This document shows positions 12,301 through 26,557 of a DNA stretch of 64,000 bases, in pieces (position 1 is the first letter of the stretch; each line of letters starts with the position of its first letter). Below the pieces are notes generated by a model, which had not been told where the DNA came from, searched no databases, and saw nothing but the letters and a program-made list of their open reading frames with translations. The DNA comes from Pontederia crassipes. Taxonomy: Eukaryota > Streptophyta > Magnoliopsida > Commelinales > Pontederiaceae. The DNA lies in contig JAUKPH010000022.1 of assembly GCA_030549335.1 (NCBI GenBank), forward strand, positions 868,001-932,000. Reading direction: 5' to 3'. The position numbers and the translations under genes are program-made.

Positions 12301-15300
12301 AGAGTCTTAGAGTAAGGTTCAAAGCTATAATTTATAGATACTTATTACAACCTTTGGGTGCCCTAAGAGGTGATAGATCTTTAGAACTTTAACTCTATTT
12401 CAAACCGAAGTTGAACCGTTACAATCAATGATAACGCTCTTGGGGATTAGAGTCTTAGAGTAAGGTTCAAAGCTATAAGTTATAGATACTTAGTACATCC
12501 TTTGGGTGTCCTAGGAGGTGATAGATCTTTAGAACTTTAACTCTATTTCAAACCGAAGTTGAACCGTTACAATCAAAGATAACGCTCTTGGGGATTAGAG
12601 TATTAGAGTTAGGTTAAAAGCTATAAGTTATAGATACTTATTACAACCTTTGGGTGCCCTAAGAGGTGATAGATCTTTAGAACTTTAGCTCTATTTCAAA
12701 CCGAAGTTGAACCGTTACAATCAAAGATAACGCTCTTGGGGATTAGAGTCTTAGAGTAAGGTTCAAAGCTATAAGTTATAGATACTTATTACAACCTTTG
12801 GGTGCCCTAAGAGGTGATAGATCTTTAGAACTTTAACTCTATTTCAAACCGAAGTTGAACCGTTACAATCAAAGATAACGCTCTTGGGGATTAGAGTCTT
12901 AGAGTAAGGTTCAAAGCTATAAGTTATAGATATTTATTACATCCTTTCGGTGTCCTAAGAGGTGATAGATCTTTAGTACTTTAACTCTATTTCAAACCGA
13001 AGTTGAACCGTTACAATCAAAGATAACGCTCTTGGGCATTAGAGACTTTGTGTAAGGTTCAAAGCTATAATTTATAGATACTTATTACAACCTTTGGGTG
13101 CCCTAAGAGGTGATAGATCTTTAGAACTTTAACTCTATTTCAAACCGAAGTTGAACCGTTACAATCAAAGATAACGATCTTGGGGATTAGAGTCTTAGAG
13201 TAAGGTTCAAAGCTATAAGTTATAGATACTTATTACATCCTTTGGGTGTCCTAGGAGGTGATAGATCTTTAGAACTTTAACTCTATTTCAAACCGAAGTT
13301 GAACGGTTACAATCAAAGATAACGCTCTTGGGGATTAGAGTATTAGAGTAAGGTTCAAAGCTATAAGTTATAGATACTTATTACAACCTTTGGGTGCCCT
13401 AAGAGGTGATAGATCTTTAGAACTTTAACTCTATTTCAAACCGAAGTTGAACCGTTACAATCAAAGGTAACGCTCTTGGGGATTAGAGTCTTTGAGTAAG
13501 GTTCTAAGCTATAAGTTATAGATACTTATTACAACCTTTGGGTGCCCTAAGAGGTAATAGATCTTTAGAACTTTAACTCTATTTCAAACCGAAGTTGAAC
13601 CGTTACAATCAAAGATAACGCTCTAGGGGATTAGAGTCTTAGAGTAAGGTTCAAAGCTATAAGTTATAGATACTTATTACAACCATTCGGTGCCCTAAGA
13701 GGTGATAGATCATTAGAACTTTAACTCTATTTCAAACCGAAGTTGAACCGTTACAATCAATGATAACGCTCTTGGGGATTAGAGACTTTGAGTAAGGTTC
13801 AAAGCTATAAGTTATAGATACTTATTACAACCTTTGGTTGCCCTAAGAGGTGATAGATCTTTAGAACTTTAACTCTATTTCAAACCGAAGTTGAACCGTT
13901 ACAATCAAAGATAACGCTCTTGGGGATTAGAGTCTTAGAGTAAGGTTCAAAGCTATAATTTATAGATACTTATTACAACCTTTGGGTGCCCTAAGAGGTG
14001 ATAGATCTTTAGAACTTTAACTCTATTTCAAACCGAAGTTGAACCGTTACAATCAAAGATAACGCTCTTGGGGATTAGAGTCTTGGAGTAAGGTTCAAAG
14101 CTATAAGTTATAGATACTTATTACAACCTTTCGGTGCCCTAAGAGGTGATAGATCTTCAGAACTTTAACTCTATTTCAAACCGAAGTTGAACCGTTACAA
14201 TCAAAGATAACGCTCTTGGGGATTAGAGTATTAGAGCAAGGTTCAAAGCTATAAGTTATAGATACTTATTACAACCTTTGGGTGCCCTAAGAGGTGATAG
14301 ATCATTAGAACTTTAACTCTATTTCAAACCGAAGTTGAACCGTTACAATCAATGATAACGCTCTAGGGGATTATAGACTTTGAGTAAGGTTCAAAGCTAT
14401 AAGTTATAGATACTTATTACAACCTTTGGTTGCCCTAAGAGGTGATAGATCTTTAGAACTTTAACTCTATTTCAAACCGAAGTTGAACCGTTACAATCAA
14501 AGATAACGCTCTTGGGGATTAGAGTCTTAGAGTAAGGTTCAAAGCTATAATTTATAGATACTTATTACAACCTTTGGGTGCCCTAAGAGGTGATAGATCT
14601 TTAGAACTTTAACTCTATTTCAAACCGAAGTTGAACCGTTACAATCAAAGATAACGCTCTTGGGGATTAGAGTCTTAGAGTAAGGTTCAAAGCTATAAGT
14701 TATAGATACTTATTACAACCTTTGGGTGTCCTAGGAGGTGATAGATCTTTAGAACTTTAACTCTATTTCAAACCGAAGTTGAACGGTTACAATCAAAGAT
14801 AACGCTCTTGGGGATTAGAGTATTAGAGTAAGGTTCAAAGCTATAAGTTATAGATACTTATTACAACCTTTGGGTGCCCTAAGAGGTGATAGATCTTTAG
14901 AACTTTAACTCTATTTCAAACCGAAGTTGAACCGTTACAATCAAAGATAACGCTCTTGGGGATTAGAGTCTTAGAGTAAGGTTCAAAGATATAAGTTATA
15001 GATACTTATTACAACCTTTGGGTGCCCTAAGAGGTGATAGATCTTTAGAACTTTAACTCTATTTCAAACCGAAATTGAACCGTTACAATCAATGATAACG
15101 CTCTAGGGGATTATAGACTTTGAGTAAGGTTCAAAGCTATAAGTTATAGATACTTATTACAACCTTTGGTTGCCCTAAGAGGTGATAGATCTTTAGAACT
15201 TTAACTCTATTTCAAACCGAAGTTGAACCGTTACAATCAAAGATAACGCTCTTGGGGATTAGAGTCTTAGAGTAAGGTTCAAAGCTATAATTTATAGATA

Positions 15301-16280
15301 CTTATTACAACCTTTGGGTGCCCTAAGAGGTGATAGATCTTTAGAACTTTAACTCTATTTCAAACCGAAGTTGAACCGTTACAATCAAAGATAACGCTCT
15401 TGGGGATTAGAGTCTTAGAGTAAGGTTCAAAGCTATAAGTTATAGATACTTATTACAACCTTTGGGTGTCCTAGGAGGTGATAGATCTTTAGAACTTTAA
15501 CTCTATTTCAAACCGAAGTTGAACGGTTACAATCAAAGATAACGCTCTTGGGGATTAGAGTATTAGAGTAAGGTTCAAAGCTATAAGTTATAGATACTTA
15601 TTACAACCTTTGGGTGCCCTAAGAGGTGATAGATCTTTAGAACTTTAACTCTATTTCAAACCGAAGTTGAACCGTTACAATCAAAGATAACGATCTTGGG
15701 GATTAGAGTCTTAGAGTAAGGTTCAAAGATATAAGTTATAGATACTTATTACAACCTTTGGGTGCCCTAAGAGGTGATAGATCTTTAGAACTTTAACTCT
15801 ATTTCAAACCGAAATTGAACCGTTACAATCCAAGATATCGCTCTTGGGGATTAGAGTCTTAGAGTAAGGTTCAAAGCTATAAGTTATAGATACTTATTAC
15901 AACCATTCGGTTCCCTAAGAGGTGATAGATCATTAGAACTTTAACTCTATTTCAAACCGAAGTTGAACCGTTACAATCAATGATAACGCTCTTGGGGATT
16001 AGAGACTTTGAGTAAGGTTCAAAGTTATAAGTTATAGATACTTATTACAACCTTTGGGTGCCCTAAGAGGTGATAGATCTTTAGAACTTTAACTCTATTT
16101 CAAACCGAAGTTGAACCGTTACAATCAAAGATAACGCTCTTGGGGATTAGAGTCTTAGAGTAAGGTTCAAAGCTATAATTTATAGATACTTATTACAACC
16201 TTTGGGTGCCCTAAGAGGTGATAGATCTTTAGAACTTTAACTCTATTTCGAACCGAAGTTGAACCGTTACAATCAAAGAT
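9325..16280 (+). repeat. Mosaic satellite zone
   Basis: This zone holds the same monomer types as 1-9324, but the 22-monomer order is not kept. Shorter runs are repeated: the AATCCAAGATATCG/ACTCTGTACATCC/TAGTACTT/GACTTTGTG series at 9473-10212, TAGTACTT again near 11490 and 12970, and a CTCTAGGGGATTATAGACTTTG pair at about 14360 and 15106. That last pair marks a five-monomer tandem duplication (740 bases apart). The 148-base phase is intact. No gene or foreign insert is visible. Confidence 0.75.
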
Positions 16281-16428
16281 AATGCTCTTGTGGATTAGAG
16301 TCTTAGAGTAAGGTTCAAAGCTACAAGTTATAGATACTTATTAAATCCTTTGGGTGTCCTAGGAGGTGATAGATGTTTAGAACTTTAACTCTATTTCAAA
16401 CCGAAGTTGAACCGTTACAATCAAAGAT
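16281..16428 (+). repeat. Type X satellite monomer (representative)
   Basis: Type X combines five linked differences from consensus: AATGCTCTTGTGG at the start, CTACAAG in place of CTATAAG, TTAAATCC in place of TTACAACC, the CCTAGGAGG form of the middle block, and AGATGTTT in place of AGATCTTT. It therefore loses both the dyad arm and the AGATCT hexamer. It is followed in nearly every case by the same monomer (TATTAGAGTAAGG, TTTGGGTGCC), so it makes a reliable marker for register. After the retrotransposon it recurs at 50810, 56431 and 57615. Confidence 0.85.
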
Positions 16429-19400
16429 AACGCTCTTGGGGATTAGAGTATTAGAGTAAGGTTCAAAGCTATAAGTTATAGATACTTATTACAACCTTTG
16501 GGTGCCCTAAGAGGTGATAGATCTTTAGAACTTTAACTCTATTTCAAACCGAAGTTGAACCGTTACAATCAAAGATAACGCTCTAGGGGATTAGAGTCTT
16601 AGAGTAAGGTTCAAAGCTATAAGTTATAGATACTTATTACAACCTTTGAGTGCCCTAAGAAGTGATAGATCTTTAGAACTTCAACTCTATTTCAAACCGA
16701 AGTTGAACCGTTACAATCAAAGATAACGCTCTTTGGGATTAGAGTCTTGGAGTAAGGTTCAAAGCTATAAGTTATAGATACTTATTACAACCTTTGAGTG
16801 CCCTAAGAAGTGATAGATCTTTAGAACTTCAACTCTATTTCAAACCGAAGTTGAACCGTTACAATCAAAGATAACGCTCTTTGGGATTAGAGTCTTGGAG
16901 TAAGGTTCAAAGCTTTAAGTTATAGATACTTATTACAACCTTTCGGTGCCCTAAGAGGTGATAGATCTTCAGAACTTTAACTCTATTTCAAACCGAAGTT
17001 GAACCGTTACAATCAAAGATAACGCTCTTGGGGATTAGAGTATTAGAGTAAGGTTCAAAGCTATAATTTATAGATACTTATTACAACCTTTGGGTGCCCT
17101 AAGAGGTGATAGATCTTTAGAACTTTAACTGTATTTCAAACCGAAGTTGAACCGTTACAATCAAAGATAACGCTCTTGGGGATTAGAGTCTTAGAGTAAG
17201 GTTCAAAGCTATAAGTTATAGATACTTATTACAACCTTTGGGTGCCCTAAGAGGTGATAGATCTTTAGAACTTTAACTCTATTTCAAACCGAAGTTGAAC
17301 CGTTAGAATCAAAGATAATGCTCTTGGGGATTAGAGTCTTTGAGTAAGGTTCAAAGCTATAAGTTATAGATACTTATTACAACCTTTGGGTGCCCTAAGA
17401 GGTGATAGATCTTTAGAACTTTAACTCTATTTCAAACCGAAGTTGAACCGTTACAATCAAAGATAACGCTCTTGGGGATTAGAGTCTTAGAGTAAGGTTC
17501 AAAGCTATAAGTTATAGATACTTATTACAACCTTTGGGTGCCCTAAGAGGTGATAGATCTTTAGAACTTTAACTCTATTTCAAACCGAAGTTGAACCGTT
17601 ACAATCAAAGATAACGCTCTTGGGGATTAGAGTCTTAGAGTAAGGTTCAAAGATATAAGTTATAGATACTTATTACAACCTTTGGGTGCCCTAAGAGGTG
17701 ATAGATCTTTAGAACTTTAACTCTATTTCAAACCGAAATTGAACCGTTACAATCCAAGATATCGCTCTTGGGGATTAGAGTCTTAGAGTAAGGTTCAAAG
17801 CTATAAGTTATAGATACATATTACAACCATTCGGTTCCCTAAGAGGTGATAGATCATTAGAACTTTAACTCTATTTCAAACCGAAGTTGAACCGTTACAA
17901 TCAATGATAACGCTCTTGGGGATTAGAGACTTTGAGTAAGGTTCAAAGTTATAAGTTATAGATACTTATTACAACCTTTGGGTGCCCTAAGAGGTGATAG
18001 ATCTTTAGAACTTTAACTCTATTTCAAACCGAAGTTGAACCGTTACAATCAAAGATAACGCTCTTGGGGATTAGAGTCTTAGAGTAAGGTTCAAAGCTAT
18101 AATTTATAGATACTTATTACAACCTTTGGGTGCCCTAAGAGGTGATAGATCTTTAGAACTTTAACTCTATTTCGAACCGAAGTTGAACCGTTACAATCAA
18201 TGATAACGCTCTTGCGGATTAGAGTCTTAGAGTAAGGTTCAAAGCTATAAGTTATAGATACTCTGTACATCCTTTGGGTGTCCTAGGAGGTGATAGATCT
18301 TTAGAACTTTAACTCTATTTCAAACCGAAGTTGAACCGTTACAATCAAAGATAACGCTCTTGGGGATTAGAGTATTAGAGTTAGGTTAAAAGCTATAAGT
18401 TATAGATACTTATTACAACCTTTGGGTGCCCTAAGAGGTGATAGATCTTTAGAACTTTAACACTATTTCAAACTGAAGTTGAACCGTTACGATCAATGAT
18501 AACGCTCTTGGGGATTAGAGTCTTAGAGTAAGGTTCAAAGCTATAAGTTATAGATACTTATTACATCCTTTCGGGGTCCTAGGAGGTGATAGATCTTTAG
18601 AACTTTAACTCTATTTCAAACCGAAGTTGAACCGTTACAATCAAATATAACGCTCTTGGGGATTAGAGTATTAGAGTAAGGTTCAAAGCTATAAGTTATA
18701 GATACTTATTACAACCTTTGGGTGCCCTAAGAGGTGATAGATCTTTAGAACTTCAACTCTATTTCAAACCGAAGTTGAACGGTTACAATCAAAGATAACG
18801 CTCTTGGGGATTAGAGTCTTAGAGTAAGGTTCAAAGCTATAAGTTATAGATACTTATTACATCCTTTGGGTGTCCTAGGAGGTGATAGATCTTTAGAACT
18901 TTAACTCTATTTCAAACCGAAGTTGAACCGTTACAATCAAAGATAACGCTCTTGGGGATTAGAGTATTAGAGCAAGGTTCAAAGCTATAAGTTATAGATA
19001 CTTATTACAACCTTTGGGTGCCCTAAGAGGTGATAGATCTTTAGAACTTTAACTCTATTTCAAACCGAAGTTGAACCGTTACAATCAAAGATAATGCTCT
19101 TGGGGATTAGAGTCTTTGAGTAAGGTTCAAAGCTATAAGTTATAGATACTTATTACATCCTTTGGGTGTCCTAGGAGGTGATAGATCTTTAGAACTTTAA
19201 CTCTATTTCAAACCGAAGTTGAACCGTTACAATCAAAGATAATGCTCTTGTGGATTAGAGTCTTAGAGTAAGGTTCAAAGCTACAAGTTATAGATACTTA
19301 TTAAATCCTTTGGGTGTCCTAGGAGGTGATAGATGTTTAGAACTTTAACTCTATTTCAAACCGAAGTTGAACCGTTACAATCAAAGATAACGCTCTTGGG

Positions 19401-20276
19401 GATTAGAGTATTAGAGTAAGGTTCAAAGCTATAAGTTATAGATACTTATTACAACCTTTGGGTGCCCTAAGAGGTGATAGATCTTTAGAACTTTAACTCT
19501 ATTTCAAACCGAAGTTGAACCGTTACAATCAAAGATAACGCTCTAGGGGATTAGAGTCTTAGAGTAAGGTTCAAAGCTATAAGTTATAGATACTTATTAC
19601 AACCATTCGGTGCCCTAAGAGGTGATAGATCATTAGAACTTTAACTCTATTTCAAACCGAAGTTGAACCGTTACAATCAATGATAACGCTCTAGGGGATT
19701 AGAGACTTTGAGTAAGGTTCAAAGCTATAAGTTATAGATACTTATTACAACCTTTGGTTGCCCTAAGAGGTGATAGATCTTTAGAACTTTAACTCTATTT
19801 CAAACCGAAGTTGAACCGTTACAATCAAAGATAACGCTCTTGGGGATTAGAGTCTTAGAGTAAGGTTCAAAGCTATAATTTATAGATACTTATTACAACC
19901 TTTGGGTGCCCTAAGAGGTGATAGATCTTTAGAACTTTAACTCTATTTCAAACCGAAGTTGAACCGTTACAATCAAAGATAACGCTCTTGGGGATTAGAG
20001 TCTTAGAGTAAGGTTCAAAGCTATAAGTTATAGATACTTATTACAACCTTTGGGTGCCCTAAGAGGTGATAGATCTTTAGAACTTTAACTCTATTTCAAA
20101 CCGAAGTTGAACCGTTACAATCAAAGATAACGCTCTTGGGGATTAGAGTCTTTGAGTAAGGTTCAAAGCTATAAGTTATAGATACTTATTACAACCTTTG
20201 GATGTCCTAGGAGGTGATAGATCTTTAGAACTTTAACTCTATTTCAAACCGAAGTTGAACCATTACAATCAAAGAA

Positions 20277-23200
20277 AACGCTCTTGGGGATTAGAGTCTT
20301 AGAGTAAAGTTCAAAGCTATAAGTTATAGATACTTATTACAACCTTTGAGTGCCCTAAGAAGTGATAGATCTTTAGAACTTCAACTCTATTTCAAACCGA
20401 AGTTGAACCGTTACAATCAAAGATAACGCTCTTTGGGATTAGAGTCTTGGAGTAAGGTTCAAAGCTTTAAGTTATAGATACTTATTACAACCTTTCGGTG
20501 CCCTAAGAGGTGATAGATCTTCAGAACTTTAACTCTATTTCAAACCGAAGTTGAACCGTTACAATCAAAGATAACGCTCTTGGGGATTAGAGTATTAGAG
20601 CAAGGTTCAAAGCTATAAGTTATAGATACTTATTACAACCTTTGGGTGCCCTAAGAGGTGATAGATCTTTAGAACTTTAACTCTATTTCAAACCGAAGTT
20701 GAACCGTTACAATCAAAGATAACGCTCTTGGGGATTAGAGTCTTAGAGTAAGGTTCAAAGCTATAATTTATAGATACTTATTACAACCTTTGGGTGCCCT
20801 AAGAGGTGATAGATCTTTAGAACTTTAACTCTATTTCAAACCGAAGTTGAACCGTTACAATCAAAGATAACGCTCTTGGGGATTAGAGTCTTAGAGTAAG
20901 GTTCAAAGCTATAAGTTATAGATACTTATTACAACCTTTGGGTGCCCTAAGAGGTGATAGATCTTTAGAACTTTAACTCTATTTCAAACCGAAGTTGAAC
21001 CGTTAGAATCAAAGATAATGCTCTTGGGGATTAGAGTCTTTGAGTAAGGTTCAAAGCTATAAGTTATAGATACTTATTACATCCTTTGGGTGTCCTAGGA
21101 GGTGATAGATCTTTAGAACTTTAACTCTATTTCAAACCGAAGTTGAACCGTTACAATCAAAGATAATGCTCTTGTGGATTAGAGTCTTAGAGTAAGGTTC
21201 AAAGCTACAAGTTATAGATACTTATTAAATCCTTTGGGTGTCCTAGGAGGTGATAGATGTTTAGAACTTTAACTCTATTTCAAACCGAAGTTGAACCGTT
21301 ACAATCAAAGATAACGCTCTTGGGGATTAGAGTATTAGAGTAAGGTTCAAAGCTATAAGTTATAGATACTTATTACAACCTTTGGGTGCCCTAAGAGGTG
21401 ATAGATCTTTAGAACTTTAACTCTATTTCAAACCGAAGTTGAACCGTTACAATCAAAGATAACGCTCTAGGGGATTAGAGTCTTAGAGTAAGGTTCAAAG
21501 CTATAAGTTATAGATACTTATTACAACCTTTGAGTGCCCTAAGAAGTGATAGATCTTTAGAACTTCAACTCTATTTCAAACCGAAGTTGAACCGTTACAA
21601 TCAAAGATAACGCTCTTTGGGATTAGAGTCTTGGAGTAAGGTTCAAAGCTATAAGTTATAGATACTTATTACAACCTTTCGGTGCCCTAAGAGGTGATAG
21701 ATCTTCAGAACTTTAACTCTATTTCAAACCGAAGTTGAACCGTTACAATCAAAGATAACGCTCTTGGGGATTAGAGTATTAGAGCAAGGTTCAAAGCTAT
21801 AAGTTATAGATACTTATTACAACCTTTGGGTGCCCTAAGAGGTGATAGATCTTTAGAACTTTAACTCTATTTCAAACCGAAGTTGAACCGTTACAATCAA
21901 AGATAACGCTCTTGGGGATTAGAGTCTTAGAGTAAGGTTCAAAGCTATAAGTTATAGATACTTATTACATCCTTTGGGTGTCCTAGGAGGTGATAGATCT
22001 TTAGAACTTTAACTCTATTTCAAACCGAAGTTGAACCGTTACAATCAAAGATAACGCTCTTGGGGATTAGAGTATTAGAGCAAGGTTCAAAGCTATAAGT
22101 TATAGATACTTATTACAACCTTTGGGTGCCCTAAGAGGTGATAGATCTTTAGAACTTTAACTCTATTTCAAACCGAAGTTGAACCGTTACAATCAAAGAT
22201 AACGCTCTTGTGGATTAGAGTCTTAGAGTAAGGTTCAAAGCTATAAGTTATAGATACTTATTACATCCTTTGGGTGTCCTAGGAGGTGATAGATCTTTAG
22301 AACTTTAACTCTATTTCAAACCGAAGTTGAACGGTTACAATCAAAGATAACGCTCTTGGGGATTAGAGTATTAGAGTAAGGTTCAAAGCTATATGTTATA
22401 GATACTTATTACAACCTTTGGGTGCCCTAAGAGGTGATAGATCTTTAGAACTTTAACTCTATTTCAAACCGAAGTTGAACCGTTACAATCAAAGATAACG
22501 CTCTTGGGGATTAGAGTCTTAGAGTAAGGTTCAAAGATATAAGTTATAGATACTTATTACAACCTTTGGGTGCCCTAAGAGGTGATAGATCTTTAGAACT
22601 TTAACTCTATTTCAAACCGAAATTGAACCGTTACAATCCAAGATATCGCTCTTGGGGATTAGAGTCTTAGAGTAAGGTTCAAAGCTATAAGTTATAGATA
22701 CTTATTACAACCATTCGGTTCCCTAAGAGGTGATAGATCATTAGAACTTTAACTCTATTTCAAACCGAAGTTGAACCGTTACAATCAATGATAACGCTCT
22801 TGGGGATTAGAGACTTTGAGTAAGGTTCAAAGTTATAAGTTATAGATACTTATTACAACCTTTGGGTGCCCTAAGAGGTGATAGATCTTTAGAACTTTAA
22901 CTCTATTTCAAACCGAAGTTGAACCGTTACAATCAAAGATAACGCTCTTGGGGATTAGAGTCTTAGAGTAAGGTTCAAAGCTTTAATTTATAGATACTTA
23001 TTACAACCTTTGGGTGCCCTAAGAGGTGATAGATCTTTAGAACTTTAACTCTATTTCGAACCGAAGTTGAACCGTTACAATCAATGATAACGCTCTTGCG
23101 GATTAGAGTCTTAGAGTAAGGTTCAAAGCTATAAGTTATAGATACTCTGTACATCCTTTGGGTGTCCTAGGAGGTGATAGATCTTTAGAACTTTAACTCT

Positions 23201-26200
23201 ATTTCAAACCGAAGTTGAACCGTTACAATCAAAGATAACGCTCTTGGGGATTAGAGTATTAGAGTTAGGTTAAAAGCTATAAGTTATAGATACTTATTAC
23301 AACCTTTGGGTGCCCTAAGAGGTGATAGATCTTTAGAACTTTAACACTATTTCAAACTGAAGTTGAACCGTTACGATCAATGATAACGCTCTTGGGGATT
23401 AGAGTCTTAGAGTAAGGTTCAAAGCTATAAGTTATAGATACTTATTACATCCTTTCGGGGTCCTAGGAGGTGATAGATCTTTAGAACTTTAACTCTATTT
23501 CAAACCGAAGTTGAACCGTTACAATCAAATATAACGCTCTTGGGGATTAGAGTATTAGAGTAAGGTTCAAAGCTATAAGTTATAGATACTTATTACAACC
23601 TTTGGGTGCCCTAAGAGGTGATAGATCTTTAGAACTTTAACTCTATTTCAAACCGAAGTTGAACCGTTACAATCAAAGATAACGCTCTTGTGGATTAGAG
23701 TCTTAGAGTAAGGTTCAAAGCTATAAGTTATAGATACTTATTACATCCTTTGGGTGTCCTAGGAGGTGATAGATCTTTAGAACTTTAACTCTATTTCAAA
23801 CCGAAGTTGAACGGTTACAATCAAAGATAACGCTCTTGGGGATTAGAGTATTAGAGTAAGGTTCAAAGCTATAAGTTATAGATACTTATTACAACCTTTG
23901 GGTGCCCTAAGAGGTGATAGATCTTTAGAACTTTAACTCTATTTCAAACCGAAGTTGAACCGTTACAATCAAAGATAACGCTCTTGGGGATTAGAGTCTT
24001 AGAGTAAGGTTCAAAGATATAAGTTATAGATACTTATTACAACCTTTGGGTGCCCTAAGAGGTGATAGATCTTTAGAACTTTAACTCTATTTCAAACCGA
24101 AATTGAACCGTTACAATCCAAGATATCGCTCTTGGGGATTAGAGTCTTAGAGTAAGGTTCAAAGCTATAAGTTATAGATACTTATTGCAACCATTCGGTT
24201 CCCTAAGAGGTGATAGATCATTAGAACTTTAACTCTATTTCAAACCGAAGTTGAACCGTTACAATCAATGATAACGCTCTTGGGGATTAGAGACTTTGAG
24301 TAAGGTTCAAAGTTATAAGTTATAGATACTTATTACAACCTTTGGGTGCCCTAAGAGGTGATAGATCTTTAGAACTTTAACTCTATTTCAAACCGAAGTT
24401 GAACCGTTACAATCAAAGATAACGCTCTTGGGGATTAGAGTCTTAGAGTAAGGTTCAAAGCTATAATTTATAGATACTTATTACAACCTTTGGGTGCCCT
24501 AAGAGGTGATAGATCTTTAGAACTTTAACTCTATTTCGAACCGAAGTTGAACCGTTACAATCAATGATAACGCTCTTGCGGATTAGAGTCTTAGAGTAAG
24601 GTTCAAAGCTATAAGTTATAGATACTCTGTACATCCTTTGGGTGTCCTAGGAGGTGATAGATCTTTAGAACTTTAACTCTATTTCAAACCGAAGTTGAAC
24701 CGTTACAATCAAAGATAACGCTCTTGGGGATTAGAGTATTAGAGTTAGGTTAAAAGCTATAAGTTATAGATACTTATTACAACCTTTGGGTGCCCTAAGA
24801 GGTGATAGATCTTTAGAACTTTAACACTATTTCAAACTGAAGTTGAACCGTTACGATCAATGATAACGCTCTTGGGGATTAGAGTCTTAGAGTAAGGTTC
24901 AAAGCTATAAGTTATAGATACTTATTACATCCTTTCGGGGTCCTAGGAGGTGATAGATCTTTAGAACTTTAACTCTATTTCAAACCGAAGTTGAACCGTT
25001 ACAATCAAATATAACGCTCTTGGGGATTAGAGTATTAGAGTAAGGTTCAAAGCTATAAGTTATAGATACTTATTACAACCTTTGGGTGCCCTAAGAGGTG
25101 ATAGATCTTTAGAACTTCAACTCTATTTCAAACCGAAGTTGAACGGTTACAATCAAAGATAACGCTCTTGGGGATTAGAGTCTTAGAGTAAGGTTCAAAG
25201 CTATAAGTTATAGATACTTATTACATCCTTTGGGTGTCCTAGGAGGTGATAGATCTTTAGAACTTTAACTCTATTTCAAACCGAAGTTGAACCGTTACAA
25301 TCAAAGATAACGCTCTTGGGGATTAGAGTATTAGAGCAAGGTTCAAAGCTATAAGTTATAGATACTTATTACAACCTTTGGGTGCCCTAAGAGGTGATAG
25401 ATCTTTAGAACTTTAACTCTATTTCAAACCGAAGTTGAACCGTTACAATCAAAGATAATGCTCTTGGGGATTAGAGTATTTGAGTAAGGTTCAAAGCTAT
25501 AAGTTATAGATACTTATTACATCCTTTGGGTGTCCTAGGAGGTGATAGATCTTTAGAACTTTAACTCTATTTCAAACCGAAGTTGAACCGTTACAATCAA
25601 AGATAATGCTCTTGTGGATTAGAGTCTTAGAGTAAGGTTCAAAGCTACAAGTTATAGATACTTATTAAATCCTTTGGGTGTCCTAGGAGGTGATAGATGT
25701 TTAGAACTTTAACTCTATTTCAAACCGAAGTTGAACCGTTACAATCAAAGATAACGCTCTTGGGGATTAGAGTATTAGAGTAAGGTTCAAAGCTATAAGT
25801 TATAGATACTTATTACAACCTTTGGGTGCCCTAAGAGGTGAAAGATCTTTAGAACTTTAACTCTATTTCAAACCGAAGTTGAACCGTTACAATCAAAGAT
25901 AACGCTCTAGGGGATTAGAGTCTTAGAGTAAGGTTCAAAGCTATAAGTTATAGATACTTATTACAACCATTCGGTGCCCTAAGAGGTGATAGATCATTAG
26001 AACTTTAACTCTATTTCAAACCGAAGTTGAACCGTTACAATCAATGATAACGCTCTAGGGGATTAGAGACTTTGAGTAAGGTTCAAAGCTATAAGTTATA
26101 GATACTTATTACAACCTTTGGTTGCCCTAAGAGGTGATAGATCTTTAGAACTTTAACTCTATTTCAAACCGAAGTTGAACCGTTACAATCAAAGATAACG

Positions 26201-26557
26201 CTCTTGGGGATTAGAGTCTTAGAGTAAGGTTCAAAGCTATAATTTATAGATACTTATTACAACCTTTGGGTGCCCTAAGAGGTGATAGATCTTTAGAACT
26301 TTAACTCTATTTCAAACCGAAGTTGAACCGTTACAATCAAAGATAACGCTCTTGGGGATTAGAGTCTTAGAGTAAGGTTCAAAGCTATAAGTTATAGATA
26401 CTTATTACAACCTTTGGGTGCCCTAAGAGGTGATAGATCTTTAGAACTTTAACTCTATTTCAAACCGAAGTTGAACCGTTACAATCAAAGATAACGCTCT
26501 TGGGGATTAGAGTCTTAGAGTAAGGTTCAAAGCTATAAGTTATAGATACTTATTACA
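20277..26557 (+). repeat. 6.3-kb duplicated satellite block, copy 1 (empty site)
   Basis: This block aligns with 38333-51762 once the retrotransposon and one target copy are removed; the offset is 18,056 bases (122 monomers) before the insertion and 25,205 after it. The order of variant monomers is the same throughout, including both type X monomers (21165 and 25605). By eye I noticed fewer than about a dozen single-base differences, for example near 20306, 21006, 22394, 22983 and 25474. The monomer at 22645-22792 is the uninterrupted counterpart of the one split by the element. Similarity ends at 26558, where TTACAACC meets TTACATCC in the other copy. Confidence 0.8.
22201..25160 (+). repeat. 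Tandem duplication of a 10-monomer block
   Basis: The monomer starting AACGCTCTTGTGG occurs at 22201 and 23681, 1,480 bases apart. The ten monomers that follow are in the same order both times (GAACGGTTAC, GATATAAG, AATCCAAGATATCG, ATTCGGTTCCC, GTTATAAG, TTTCGAACC, ACTCTGTACATCC, AACACTATTTC, TCGGGGTCC, then the unit end). The same doubled block lies around the retrotransposon at 40257 and 48886, so it predates the larger 6.3-kb duplication. Confidence 0.8.
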
